Below, piece by piece: positions 52,446-61,434 of a DNA stretch of 64,000 bases. How positions within the stretch are numbered: the first letter of the stretch is position 1; each line of letters starts with the position of its first letter. The notes under the pieces are model-generated. The model saw only the letters and a list, made by a program, of their open reading frames with translations. It had not been told where the DNA came from and searched no databases. The translations under genes were made by a program, and so were the position numbers. The DNA comes from an uncultured Pseudodesulfovibrio sp. (lineage in GTDB: Bacteria > Desulfobacterota > Desulfovibrionia > Desulfovibrionales > Desulfovibrionaceae): assembly GCF_963664965.1 (NCBI RefSeq), contig NZ_OY761823.1, positions 2,436,001 through 2,500,000 of the forward strand, given 5' to 3'.

Positions 52446-53456
52446 ATGACGAAAATACCGTCCGATATCCCCGCAACCATTCAGGATGTGCCCCCCAAAT
52501 GGGCGCACTTCTGTCTGCATGTCGAAAAGTTCATTCGAAATGATCTTGGATTTGACCTGACAGGGAAAACAATCATTGCGGGAGTGTCCGGCGGTGTTGA
52601 TTCAACGGCCCTTCTGCTGGTCCTTCATTATCTCGCACAAAAGAATCGCGGACGGCTAATCTGTGCACACCTGAATCATCAGCTCAGGCCGGAAGCGGCT
52701 GATGACGCTGACTGGGTCAAGGCTGTGTGCGACCGACTGTCCATCCCTTGCTCGTTTCGTTCCGTTGATGTTCTATCCATGGCTCAAAAGGCCGGTATCG
52801 GACTTGAAGAGGCTGGCCGTGATGCCCGATATGTTTTTTTCGAAGAAGTCCGGGAACTGCATGGGGCTGACATTATCGCTTTAGGCCATCACCTTGGCGA
52901 TCTTTCAGAGGACATTCTCATGCGGCTTATCCGGGGAACCGGCTGGCCCGGACTGGCAGGTATGCCGGGAATTGACGAAAGACGCCATCTGATGCGTCCT
53001 TTTCTGCTTGTTCCAAAATCGCAACTGATAGAATTCCTGACGGCACTTGAAGTCATCTGGCGAGAAGACGCGTCAAATGCCGATCCGGCATGGACCCGTA
53101 ATAGGGTCAGGCATGATATTCTTCCTCTCCTGTTAAAAGAAAACCCACATTTTTCAGAATCACTGGCCCGTCTATGGAAAATCGGAAAAATTGATCAGGA
53201 ATTCTGGGCGGAAAGAACTTCTGATGTGAGCGAGGTTGTTTCTGCCGAGCGATTGAACTCCTCACATCAGGCCGAACGCCTGCGTCTTTACAAGGCCGCA
53301 TTGAGTGCCTTGAATGGCGGGCAGGCCTTGGCTGATACCCTCTTTAAACTTGATGCGGCATGGCAGGAACAACGGTTTGGGGCGGTATTCCAGTTTCCGG
53401 GTAAAAAAACAGCAACAATCACTACTTCGGGTGTTGTTTTCGCTGCCAAGGATTGA
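52446..53456 (+). CDS. tilS: tRNA(Ile)-lysidine synthase
   Basis: This 336-residue enzyme adds lysine to C34 of tRNA-Ile(CAU), allowing it to read AUA. The PP-loop SGGVDST (48-54), AHLNHQLRPEAADDADWV, EAGRDARY, ALGHHLGDLSEDILMRLIRG and EDASNADPAWTRNRVRHDILP are diagnostic. The C-terminal part is short compared with the E. coli enzyme, which is common outside the gamma-proteobacteria. The ATG at 52446 is two bases after the previous stop. Confidence 0.95.
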   Translation: MTKIPSDIPATIQDVPPKWAHFCLHVEKFIRNDLGFDLTGKTIIAGVSGGVDSTALLLVLHYLAQKNRGRLICAHLNHQLRPEAADDADWVKAVCDRLSIPCSFRSVDVLSMAQKAGIGLEEAGRDARYVFFEEVRELHGADIIALGHHLGDLSEDILMRLIRGTGWPGLAGMPGIDERRHLMRPFLLVPKSQLIEFLTALEVIWREDASNADPAWTRNRVRHDILPLLLKENPHFSESLARLWKIGKIDQEFWAERTSDVSEVVSAERLNSSHQAERLRLYKAALSALNGGQALADTLFKLDAAWQEQRFGAVFQFPGKKTATITTSGVVFAAKD

Positions 53457-53550
53457 CTTCCTCTGATGCGCGGTATAAGAGCATGTGATCTTTTGCACAA
53501 TGTGCTGAGGTGTCCCATGACATCTCACTTATTCATCAGGAGGAGTTTGT

Positions 53551-54216
53551 ATGAATATTCTGATTTTCGGGCCCAACGGCTCCGGTAAAGGCACTCAGGG
53601 CACTCTGGCCAAGGACAAATACGGTCTGGATCACATCGAATCCGGCGCCATCTTCCGCAAGCATATCGGCGGCGGCACCGAACTCGGCATGAAAGCCAAG
53701 GAATACATCAACAAGGGCGAACTCGTTCCTGATGATATCACCATTCCCATGGTTCTCGACGTACTTGCCAGCTCTACCAACGGTTGGCTGCTCGACGGTT
53801 TCCCGCGTTCCCTGGTACAGGGTGAAAAGCTTTGGGAAGCCCTGCAGAAAGACGGTGTGAAACTCGACTACGTTATCGAGATCAAGCTGCCCCGCGAAAT
53901 CGCCAAGGGTCGCATCATGGGCCGTCGTCTCTGTGAAAACAATCCCAATCACCCCAACAACGTCGGCATTCCGGTCATCGCTCCTGATGGCGACAAGTGC
54001 CGCGTGTGCGGTGGTGCCCTGTCCGCTCGTGACGACGACCAGGACGAAGGCGCAATTGATGTCCGTCACAACATCTACTACGATGAAGAGACCGGCACCA
54101 TGGCTGCCTGCAACTTCTACAAGAACATGAAGGACGGCGGTTTCAAGTACATTGAGCTCGACGGCGAACAGTCCATCGACGCTATCAAGGAATACTTGAT
54201 GAGCCAGCTCTCTTAG
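53551..54216 (+). CDS. adk: Adenylate kinase
   Basis: This 221-residue enzyme interconverts AMP, ADP and ATP. The P-loop is GPNGSGKGTQ (7-16) and the AMP-binding segment is DGFPRS. The lid region holds MGRRLCENN and CRVCGGALSARDDD, whose Cys residues suggest a metal-stabilised lid. The ribosome site AGGAGGAG is strong. Codon use is markedly biased, as expected for a highly expressed gene. A terminator follows. Confidence 0.94.
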   Translation: MNILIFGPNGSGKGTQGTLAKDKYGLDHIESGAIFRKHIGGGTELGMKAKEYINKGELVPDDITIPMVLDVLASSTNGWLLDGFPRSLVQGEKLWEALQKDGVKLDYVIEIKLPREIAKGRIMGRRLCENNPNHPNNVGIPVIAPDGDKCRVCGGALSARDDDQDEGAIDVRHNIYYDEETGTMAACNFYKNMKDGGFKYIELDGEQSIDAIKEYLMSQLS

Positions 54217-54238
54217 TTCCTTATCTCTGGAACGTTCA

Positions 54239-54275
54239 AGGCCCTTCTGACAGCTTGTCGGAAGGGCCTTTTTCT
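54239..54275 (+). terminator. Terminator after adk
   Basis: AAGGCCCTTC (54239-54248) pairs with GAAGGGCCTT (54261-54270), with an inner TGAC/GTCG extension, and a T-rich tail (TTTCTTTG) follows. Confidence 0.88.
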
Positions 54276-54294
54276 TTGTGGTCGGAATTTCCTT

Positions 54295-54969
54295 CTAATG
54301 AATAATATACATGTAATTTGGAAGCTTGAATGTACGCACCGCATACCCCCCGTCCAAATCGCTTTCCTGATCGCCGACATTGGCGATGATTTGATATTCA
54401 TCCTGCTCGCTGAGTTGTTTGCGTACTGCGGTCTTGTATTGTTGAGCCGATTTCTTTTCGTCAAATTTTTCCCGGAAAAACAGTCTTGTCCATTGGGTAT
54501 ACCCTTCTTGCTTGAGATTTTTGATTGTCTGTTGCCGTACAGAAGCTTTACGACCGGTAATGATAAACACAGTAAGCTTTTTACTGACTGCATAGCCATA
54601 AAGAGTTCTAACAGGTTCGATTGCCGGGGCTTTAGACAAATTGACCCAATGACGCCAGTAGCGTGGCCTGAAGTTGAAGCCCATCTCCTTTTCTGCCTGA
54701 TAGTTGCTGAGAAGCGTTTCATCTATGTCAAAAACGATTGCAGGCTTGGTGTATTTGCCTGATGCCAAGGTTTCTTCAATATGCTTTCTCAGGTCATTGA
54801 CGATGATCTTGATGTCATGCAGATACTGTCCGTTTGCGTGGTAAGTTTCAACCGCTGCTCGTGCTTGCTGGATATTGACAAGTTCAGGTTGAACTGATCT
54901 TGCCGTACAACCTGTTGCCAGCAGAAAGATGATGAGCGTAGCCCCAAGTCTGCATATCCGGTGAAGCAT
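54295..54969 (-). CDS. HAD-superfamily class C acid phosphatase lipoprotein
   Basis: This 224-residue protein has a lipobox (LLATGC, Cys21) and a class C nonspecific acid phosphatase domain of the HAD superfamily. The nucleophile motif is AIVFDIDETLLSN. The later motifs are TVFIITGRKASVRQQ and IIANVGDQESDLDGG, the latter with the metal-binding Asp pair. Related e(P4)-type lipoproteins release phosphate from nucleotides at the cell surface. It sits between convergent adk and the secF terminator and is probably transcribed alone. Confidence 0.87.
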   Translation of the reverse strand: MLHRICRLGATLIIFLLATGCTARSVQPELVNIQQARAAVETYHANGQYLHDIKIIVNDLRKHIEETLASGKYTKPAIVFDIDETLLSNYQAEKEMGFNFRPRYWRHWVNLSKAPAIEPVRTLYGYAVSKKLTVFIITGRKASVRQQTIKNLKQEGYTQWTRLFFREKFDEKKSAQQYKTAVRKQLSEQDEYQIIANVGDQESDLDGGYAVRTFKLPNYMYIIH

Positions 54970-55006
54970 GATTTTTCTCCGTTAAGTGGATTGTTTCCAA
55001 TCAATA

Positions 55007-55042
55007 ACAAAAAAAGGGAAGGACCGTTAGGCCCTTCCCTTT
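55007..55042 (-). terminator. Terminator after secF
   Basis: AAAGGGAAGG (55013-55022) pairs with CCTTCCCTTT (55033-55042), and a run of seven A on the left gives a reverse-strand T tail. It closes the yajC-secD-secF unit 20 bases past the secF stop. A T tract on the right makes it usable in both directions. Confidence 0.88.
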
Positions 55043-55064
55043 TGTTTTTCAGAATGAAGCGTAA

Positions 55065-56132
55065 TTAGGCTTCAGCTTCCTTCTCTGCCATGGAGCCGGG
55101 GCCGAATCCCATGAGGATCGGGCTGGCGACAAAGATCGAAGAGTACGTACCGACGCCGATACCGATAAGCAGAGCCAGAGCAAAGTCGTGAATGACACTG
55201 CCGCCGAGTACGAACAGGCACATCACGACCAGCAAGGTGGTCAGTGAAGTCATGATCGTACGGGAGAGCGTCTGGTTGATGCTTCGGTTGATAATCTCGG
55301 CAAAGGTGTCATTGCCCTTCTGAGCAATGTTATTTTCGCGGATACGGTCAAAGACGATGATGGTATCGTTGAGCGAGTAACCGATGATGGTCAGCAGCGC
55401 GGCGATGATGGTCAGATCGAATTCCTTTCCAAGAATCGAGAATATGCCCACGGTAATCGTCACGTCGTGAATCAATGCGGCAACAGCCCCAAGCGCATAA
55501 TTGAGCTTGAGGTACCAGCACAGTCCCACGGTGATCGCCAGAGCCAGAATCGTCAGCCAGCCCATATCAAGGCCGAGCATGCCGAGTGCGTAGATGGAGC
55601 CGCCAAGAGCCGCAGCCATGATACCTGCAACAGTCCAGCGTTGTTCGAAGCGGCCGGAGATATACACAGCAATGATGAGAACTGCGTAGAACAGAGCCTC
55701 AAGAGCTTTTGTGCGTAAGTCTGCACCGACCTTCGGGCCGACCATTTCAAGACGTTGTATCTCAAAATGAGCGCCGTCGAGATTGGCTGTGAATGCCTTG
55801 GTCACTTTGTCTCGAACTTCCTGTGAGGATATGTCCGAGCTGGAGGTACGAATCAGGTATTCGTGGTCTCCTTCCATGCCTAGGGTCTGTACCACCAGAC
55901 CGGGGAGCTCTGCGCCCTTCATGGCATTTTTCAGCTCCTTGACGTCGGTGTCCTTGTCGACTTTGACCTGAACGATCATGCCGCCCGCAAAGTCGATGCC
56001 GTATTGAGGGCCGCCCTTGATGGCAAGGGAGGCCACACCGGCCAGAATGATGATCGCCGAAATGATGAAGGCGATCTTTCTGAAACCGATGAAGTCGATT
56101 TTAGTATCGGGTTTTATTAATTGAAGTCCCAT
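55065..56132 (-). CDS. secF: Protein translocase subunit SecF
   Basis: This 355-residue inner-membrane protein uses the proton motive force with SecD to pull proteins through SecYEG. Six membrane helices are present, with an N-terminal FIGFRKIAFIISAIIILAG helix, the QYGIDFAGGMIVQVK signature, a periplasmic domain (about 40-135), and the RND-like motif IIGYSLNDTIIVFDRIRE near residue 250. It begins 10 bases after the secD stop. Confidence 0.96.
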   Translation of the reverse strand: MGLQLIKPDTKIDFIGFRKIAFIISAIIILAGVASLAIKGGPQYGIDFAGGMIVQVKVDKDTDVKELKNAMKGAELPGLVVQTLGMEGDHEYLIRTSSSDISSQEVRDKVTKAFTANLDGAHFEIQRLEMVGPKVGADLRTKALEALFYAVLIIAVYISGRFEQRWTVAGIMAAALGGSIYALGMLGLDMGWLTILALAITVGLCWYLKLNYALGAVAALIHDVTITVGIFSILGKEFDLTIIAALLTIIGYSLNDTIIVFDRIRENNIAQKGNDTFAEIINRSINQTLSRTIMTSLTTLLVVMCLFVLGGSVIHDFALALLIGIGVGTYSSIFVASPILMGFGPGSMAEKEAEA

Positions 56133-56142
56133 GATCGTCCCC

Positions 56143-57738
56143 TTAGATGCTCAGCTTGGCGCTTTCGGAGCGGCTTTTATTGTACAGGTCGAACAGGATG
56201 CGCGACACGAAGATGGCCGTGAACATCGAAGTGATGATGCCGAGAGTCAAGGTGACTGCAAAGCCTCGGATCGGCCCGGTACCGAACTGGTAGAGGATAA
56301 TGGCCGCGATGACCGTGGTCACGTTGGCGTCAAGAATGGTCAGTGTAGCGCGGCTGTATCCTTCTTCAACAGCAGCACGGGCTGACAATCCTCGCCTGAG
56401 TTCCTCGCGGATACGTTCGAAGATGATGACGTTTGCGTCAACAGCCATACCGATGGTCAGGATGATACCTGCGATACCCGGCAGGGTCAGGGTCGCGCCG
56501 AACGCGGCCAAGCCACCGAGGATAAGCATGATATTCAGGCAGAGGACAACGTCTGCCACGAAACCTGCGAAACCATAATAGACGAGCATGAATACAAGTA
56601 CGAGAGCCATACCGATGACAGCGGACATGATGCCGTTGTCAATGGATTCCTGCCCAAGGGACGGGCCGACGGTGCGCTGTTCCAGAATGACGACCGGAGC
56701 AGGCAGTGAGCCGGCTCGAAGTACAACGGCCAGATCGCGGGCTTCTTCCTTGGTGAAGTTGCCGGTGATGGAGGCGCGTCCGCCGCCGATCTTTTCCTGA
56801 ATGACCGGGGCTGAGTAAACCTTGCCGTCAAGCACGATAGCCATGCGTTTGTTCACGTTTTCGCCAGTGAGGTTCGCAAAGATCGAACCGCCGCGGGAGT
56901 TGAACGTGATTGAAACATACGGCTGGTTCCAGGAATCAAGCAGGACCTTGGCGTCGGTAATGTATTCACCGGTCAGCACGGCATCCTTCTTGAGGACGAT
57001 CGGAGATTCCGCGTAGGAACCGTCAGCCATCTTGGTCATGAGGACGGACAGTTCGCGGCCGGGGGCGAGGATGCCCTTGACGGCCTTCTCGATATCAGCG
57101 GTGTCATCCACCATCTTGAATTCGAGATGCGCGGTCTGTCCAATGATCTTGATGGCGCGTTCGGGATCCTGAAGTCCAGGCAACTGCACCTGAATGCGAC
57201 TGCCCTGCTGCTTGCGGATATCCGGTTCAGCCACACCGAACTGGTCAATGCGGTTTCGGATAGTCTTGATGGCCTGATCCATTGTCAGCTTGGTCATCTC
57301 ATCCTTGTACTGAGGAGGTACAGCGAGGAAGTATTTGACTTTTCCGCCGTCCATCGTCTCAGTCGCTTCGACTGTAAATGAAGTATACTGATCAATGACT
57401 TTTTCAAAAGCCTCTTTTTGGTCACCCTTGAGAAGAACAATCTCAACGCGTGTGTCGGACAGCACGTTGGGGCGAAGAGCAAAAATATTTTCGTCACGGG
57501 CGGCGGCCTTGAGGTCGTCGCCGAGGCGGGCCAGATTGTTCTGCATGGCAGTGTCCATATCGACGCCCAGCGTCAGATGGATACCGCCTTTCAGATCGAG
57601 GCCGAGATTGACGGATTTGCCCGGTAAGAACTTACCGAGCACAGACCCTTCGACGCCGGGAATGGACGGCAGCATGTATGCCAATCCAAGGGCCAGGACT
57701 ACAAGGGTGGTGATGATTCTCCAGCGCAGACTCTGCAT
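56143..57738 (-). CDS. secD: Protein translocase subunit SecD
   Basis: This 531-residue partner of SecF has an N-terminal membrane helix, the NLGLDLKGGIHLTLGVD signature, a large periplasmic domain including VKYFLAVPPQYKDEM, TIRNRIDQFGVAEPDI and the RGGSIFANLTGENVNKRMAI segment, and five C-terminal membrane helices with GMAVDANVIIFERIREELRR. The length is normal for non-enteric SecD. Confidence 0.96.
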   Translation of the reverse strand: MQSLRWRIITTLVVLALGLAYMLPSIPGVEGSVLGKFLPGKSVNLGLDLKGGIHLTLGVDMDTAMQNNLARLGDDLKAAARDENIFALRPNVLSDTRVEIVLLKGDQKEAFEKVIDQYTSFTVEATETMDGGKVKYFLAVPPQYKDEMTKLTMDQAIKTIRNRIDQFGVAEPDIRKQQGSRIQVQLPGLQDPERAIKIIGQTAHLEFKMVDDTADIEKAVKGILAPGRELSVLMTKMADGSYAESPIVLKKDAVLTGEYITDAKVLLDSWNQPYVSITFNSRGGSIFANLTGENVNKRMAIVLDGKVYSAPVIQEKIGGGRASITGNFTKEEARDLAVVLRAGSLPAPVVILEQRTVGPSLGQESIDNGIMSAVIGMALVLVFMLVYYGFAGFVADVVLCLNIMLILGGLAAFGATLTLPGIAGIILTIGMAVDANVIIFERIREELRRGLSARAAVEEGYSRATLTILDANVTTVIAAIILYQFGTGPIRGFAVTLTLGIITSMFTAIFVSRILFDLYNKSRSESAKLSI

Positions 57739-57800
57739 GAAAACTCCCTTAATACAACAAGTTACAGCCGGAATTAACTGCCTTTTTCAAACACAAGAAC

Positions 57801-57832
57801 GGACCGGGCCACATTCATGCGTGGTCCGGTCC
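57801..57832. repeat. 12-bp hairpin in the yajC-secD gap
   Basis: GGACCGGGCCAC (57801-57812) pairs with GTGGTCCGGTCC (57821-57832), with one G-U pair and an 8-base loop. It lies inside the operon, 62 bases before the secD ATG and 32 after the yajC stop. Only a short T stretch follows on the reverse strand, so it may be an RNA processing or stability element or a weak attenuator. Confidence 0.7.
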
Positions 57833-57863
57833 GCATAGAAGTCCTAATTCCAGGCTGTCAAGC

Positions 57864-58220
57864 CTACTTCTTCTTTTTGGTGTCTGCTACGGGAACGCCG
57901 TCTTTGTCGGCGACGAAACCGCGCTTGATAACTACGTTAACGCCCTCGGCAATCTCAACAGTGAGAGTGTCATCATCGATGTCGACGATGGTGCCGCGGA
58001 TGCCGCCGTTGGTCCACACTTTGTCACCCTTGGCCAGGGCGTCCAGCATGGCTTTGTGCTGCTTTTGCTTCTTCTGCTGCGGGCGGATGAGAAGGAAGTA
58101 AAAAATGGCAAACATCAGGACCAGCATCGGAAGCGGGCCGCCGAGAATGCCGGCCGCGCCACCGGCTTCACCGCCACCGGCTGGCGGAGCCATTGCGTAG
58201 GCTACGGAATCGAAGAACAT
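57864..58220 (-). CDS. yajC: Preprotein translocase subunit YajC
   Basis: This 118-residue protein has a single membrane helix (LPMLVLMFAIFYFLLIRPQ), the family signature RPQQKKQKQHKAMLDALAKGD, and a KVWTNGGIRGTIVDIDDD segment. It binds SecDF. The N-terminus is Gly/Ala-rich. It lies 45 bases after the glutamate synthase GXGXG gene, with no terminator between them, so partial read-through is possible. Confidence 0.94.
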   Translation of the reverse strand: MFFDSVAYAMAPPAGGGEAGGAAGILGGPLPMLVLMFAIFYFLLIRPQQKKQKQHKAMLDALAKGDKVWTNGGIRGTIVDIDDDTLTVEIAEGVNVVIKRGFVADKDGVPVADTKKKK

Positions 58221-58265
58221 GGGTTCCTCCCAAACAGGTTATGAATTTCAGTCGTCCTAAAGCTA

Positions 58266-59027
58266 TTAGCAGGGCACGTACAGGTTAGCGTACGGGCGAT
58301 GCGAAAACGGACGAATTTTCACGAAGTTCTCGCTCATTATTTCCTTGCTGTCCAGCTTCAATTCTTTGGCGTAATCCTTGGCGAGTTCTTCAATAACCTT
58401 CAGGTCCTCGGAATCACAGGGTTGAGCATGCAACCCCGGTCCCAACTGTCCTTCCGGCACCTCGCCGCGTACGTAGATGACGCCGCCATGCATTCCCGTT
58501 CCGAGACTTCGTCCCGCAACAGGCGCATCAGGCTTACCAGAAAACATACCCAAGAGCAAAATAATTCCGCCAGCCATATACTCACCGAGGAAGTCTCCGG
58601 CTTTGCCGCCAATGACGATTTTCGGCTGATGATCGAGATAGGCTTTCATATGAATTCCGACACGATAACCGACGTCTCCCTGAATGAATATCTCGCCTCC
58701 ACGCATGGCGTATCCGATAACGTCACCGGCAAGTCCTTCAATAACAATACGCCCTTCGTCCATGGTGTTACCCACGCCGTCCTGTGCATTGTTGTGAATA
58801 CGAACATATGGTCCGCGCATGAACGCTGCAAGATCCTGTCCCGGAACGCCGTGGACATCAAAGCGAAGATCGCCTTCCAGAGCGGTGGCTATATAACGTT
58901 GTCCGTTGCAGTCCTTGATAACGAAGTCCGTGACGCCATCTTTGACGAGTGCGCGAATTTCTTCATTGAATTGCTTGTAATATGTACCCTTTGCGGAGAG
59001 GGTTTTTTTCTTTCTCTTGGCCGTCAT
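58266..59027 (-). CDS. Glutamate synthase GXGXG-domain subunit (GltB3-like)
   Basis: This 253-residue protein is the stand-alone version of the C-terminal right-handed beta-helix of glutamate synthase alpha subunit. Repeated G-containing turns are visible: NNAQDGVGNTMDEGRIVIEG, GDVIGYAMRGGEIFIQGDVG, GGKAGDFLGEYMAGGIILLLG and GTGMHGGVIYVRG. In fused glutamate synthases this domain has a structural role around the ammonia tunnel. It is the last gene of the five-gene operon and starts one base after the amidotransferase stop. Confidence 0.9.
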   Translation of the reverse strand: MTAKRKKKTLSAKGTYYKQFNEEIRALVKDGVTDFVIKDCNGQRYIATALEGDLRFDVHGVPGQDLAAFMRGPYVRIHNNAQDGVGNTMDEGRIVIEGLAGDVIGYAMRGGEIFIQGDVGYRVGIHMKAYLDHQPKIVIGGKAGDFLGEYMAGGIILLLGMFSGKPDAPVAGRSLGTGMHGGVIYVRGEVPEGQLGPGLHAQPCDSEDLKVIEELAKDYAKELKLDSKEIMSENFVKIRPFSHRPYANLYVPC

Positions 59028-59028
59028 G

Positions 59029-60126
59029 TTAATCCTCCAGATCCACGATAACGGGTTCGCCCGCCTTGGGCATCCACACTTTGTCCAGTTCAGGGCAGAC
59101 TTCGCGCACTGCTGATTCTTCGCTCGACATGAAGATCATGTCGTCTTTTTCGGCAACAAGAAGCGGCCTGAGCTTGATACGGTCATTCAGTCCCATGAGA
59201 CGGGTGTTGTCCGCCACGAGAATGGCAAACGGACCGTTGAGCATGCCCGGACCGTAGGTTGCGCGCAGTGTAGTGTACAGTTCCTTGTCCTCGGGATTCA
59301 TCTTTTCGATTTCATCCCAGAAAGGCGGTGCAAAACACTTGGCTGCCATTTCCCACGACAAGCCGTGTTTGCGGATGAGCATGTCGAGTTCATAGGCCAC
59401 GACTTCCGTATCAGTCATCATGGTGCAGAGATAATCATGCTCGCACAGGTAACGGCGGTTGATTCCGTAAGAGGATATTTCACCATTGTGAACGATGGAC
59501 CAGTTCAGGATGGTGAACGGGTGCGCTCCACCCCACCAGCCCGGAGTGTTCGTCGGGAAACGGTTGTGGCCGGTCCAGATGTACGCCTTGTATTCTTCCA
59601 GCCGGAAAAAGTCGGCAATATCTTCAGGAAATCCGACGCCTTTGAAGGCGCCCATGTTCTTGCCGCTTGAGACGACGAATGCGCCGGGGATGGTCGTGTT
59701 GATCTTCATGACCACGGCAACGATGTAATCTTCCTCGGCCAGTTCCGCGAATTCGTTGACTGGCTTTTCCGGAACGGTCACGAAATAACGATTGAACATC
59801 GGCGGATTGGGGATGGCCGGTGTTCTCCTCGTCGGGATCGGTTCGAAAAAATGCAGGTCAAAGTAGGCCCGGAGCATCTTTTCCGAGTTTTCGATGGCGC
59901 TGTCATCGTCACACATCATGTGGAAACAGTATTGGTCCGCGTGATCCGGGTAGATGCCGTAAGCGGCAAAACCACCTCCGAGGCCGTTGCCTCGATCATG
60001 CATGCAGGCCATGGCCGATATGGGCATTTCACCCGGAATCAGACCGCGCTTCTTGTGAATGACGCCGAATATGCCGCAGCCGGATATATCCTTTTGGAAA
60101 TCGTAATATCTTTCTGGTGCTTTCAT
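59029..60126 (-). CDS. Class II glutamine amidotransferase subunit of glutamate synthase (GltB1-like)
   Basis: This 365-residue protein matches the glutaminase domain of glutamate synthase. The catalytic Cys is in ISGCGIFGVI (Cys17), so a 16-residue N-terminal propeptide must be removed to give an N-terminal Cys. Other class II features are HDRGNGLGGG, WTGHNRFPTNTPGWWGGAHP, NWSIVHNGEISSYG and MMTDTEVVAYELD. It would release ammonia from glutamine for the FMN subunit. It is 11 bases downstream of the oxidoreductase gene. Confidence 0.9.
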   Translation of the reverse strand: MKAPERYYDFQKDISGCGIFGVIHKKRGLIPGEMPISAMACMHDRGNGLGGGFAAYGIYPDHADQYCFHMMCDDDSAIENSEKMLRAYFDLHFFEPIPTRRTPAIPNPPMFNRYFVTVPEKPVNEFAELAEEDYIVAVVMKINTTIPGAFVVSSGKNMGAFKGVGFPEDIADFFRLEEYKAYIWTGHNRFPTNTPGWWGGAHPFTILNWSIVHNGEISSYGINRRYLCEHDYLCTMMTDTEVVAYELDMLIRKHGLSWEMAAKCFAPPFWDEIEKMNPEDKELYTTLRATYGPGMLNGPFAILVADNTRLMGLNDRIKLRPLLVAEKDDMIFMSSEESAVREVCPELDKVWMPKAGEPVIVDLED

Positions 60127-60137
60127 TTACTACTCTC

Positions 60138-61424
60138 TTAGTCCGCTTCTTCCCAGCCGGGATTCCACGTTTCCTTGAAGAAATCATCGGGCCACATCAG
60201 TACGTCCGGCTCCCCTGCCATTATCTGTTTTTTGGCATCTTCCGGTACAGCCATCTGGAACTTGACAAACGCGGTGTACATGCCTGCCATGTCAATGTCT
60301 CCGACAAGGACATACCCGACCAGATGGTCATTCTGGAATACCAGCTTGCGGTAGCTTTTCTTCTTTTCATCCAGATGGACGGCCACTTCATAGGAAGCGT
60401 CATCTTTTGGCGGGTTAACCGTTCCGACTGAAATGGTGGGCAGGCCGTAGAAGCTGATTGAGTTCATGGCGAGACTGCCCTTGAACTCGATATTCGTACC
60501 CGTCATGTTCTTGCCCGCACAGAATCCCTGATTATAGGCGTTGGTCCAGATCGGAATCACGCGGTCATCACCGAAAAGCAGGTCTTTGGCCTGAGCCACA
60601 TCACCTGCGGCGAATACGCCCTTGGCACTGGTTCGCATATGATCGTCAACCTTGATGCCGCGATCAACTGCGATGTCGGATTCCTTGGCGAGATTGTAAT
60701 TGGGGATGACACCGATGGCGATAACCACCACGTCGGTCTGAAGAAAATCTCCATCTGTAAGGTGAACACCTTTCAGTTCACCGTCCGCATCTCGCTGAAT
60801 TTCTTTGGCAGTGACACCACATCTGACGTTCAGGCCGACCTCGGCAAGACGTCCTCCGGCCAGCGAGGCGGCATTCTCGTCAAATGCAAGGCTGAGTATG
60901 CGGGGGGAAAGTTCCAGAATGGTCACATCCACACCGCGGTCAAAGAGGGATTCACCGGCTTTCAGGCCAATCAGCCCGCCACCGATGACAACCGCCCTTT
61001 TTATGTTCCGGGCCTTGGAAATCAAGGTCTGGGCATGTTCGAGATTGGTGAAGTTGTAGACATCCTTTCCTTCGCTTCCGGGAATGGGAGGAGTAAACGG
61101 AATGCCTCCGGTTGCGATGAGCAGGTTCTCATATTCAATGCTCTCGCCTTTATCTGTCTGGACTGTTTGGGCCTTGGTGTCGATTGATTCCACACGAGTG
61201 CCGAGTTTCAGAGTGACATTGCTTTTCCCGTAAAAATCTTTGGGACGCAGAGCCAAACGCTCCGGACCGATTTTTCCTGCAAGTAGATAGGAAATGAGCG
61301 GCCGTCCGTAAGCCGGAGAGTCTTCAGCGCCGATGACAAGGATTTCATTTTCCGTATCAACCTTGCGAATGCCTTCGATAGCCCCGATGGAAGCAACGCC
61401 ATTGCCGATGATGACATATTTCAT
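60138..61424 (-). CDS. FAD/NAD(P)-dependent oxidoreductase of the glutamate synthase operon
   Basis: This 428-residue flavoprotein resembles NirB/rubredoxin reductase-type enzymes. It has FAD-binding GNGVASIGAIEGIR near residue 7, the NAD(P) Rossmann motif VVIGGGLIGLKAGESL near 145, a second FAD contact GVFAAGDVAQ, and a C-terminal domain of about 110 residues ending in EETW-like acidic sequence. It lies between the polyferredoxin and amidotransferase genes, so it probably passes electrons between NAD(P)H and ferredoxin for glutamate synthesis. The nucleotide specificity is not settled. Confidence 0.88.
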   Translation of the reverse strand: MKYVIIGNGVASIGAIEGIRKVDTENEILVIGAEDSPAYGRPLISYLLAGKIGPERLALRPKDFYGKSNVTLKLGTRVESIDTKAQTVQTDKGESIEYENLLIATGGIPFTPPIPGSEGKDVYNFTNLEHAQTLISKARNIKRAVVIGGGLIGLKAGESLFDRGVDVTILELSPRILSLAFDENAASLAGGRLAEVGLNVRCGVTAKEIQRDADGELKGVHLTDGDFLQTDVVVIAIGVIPNYNLAKESDIAVDRGIKVDDHMRTSAKGVFAAGDVAQAKDLLFGDDRVIPIWTNAYNQGFCAGKNMTGTNIEFKGSLAMNSISFYGLPTISVGTVNPPKDDASYEVAVHLDEKKKSYRKLVFQNDHLVGYVLVGDIDMAGMYTAFVKFQMAVPEDAKKQIMAGEPDVLMWPDDFFKETWNPGWEEAD

Positions 61425-61434
61425 AGTAGCTCTC

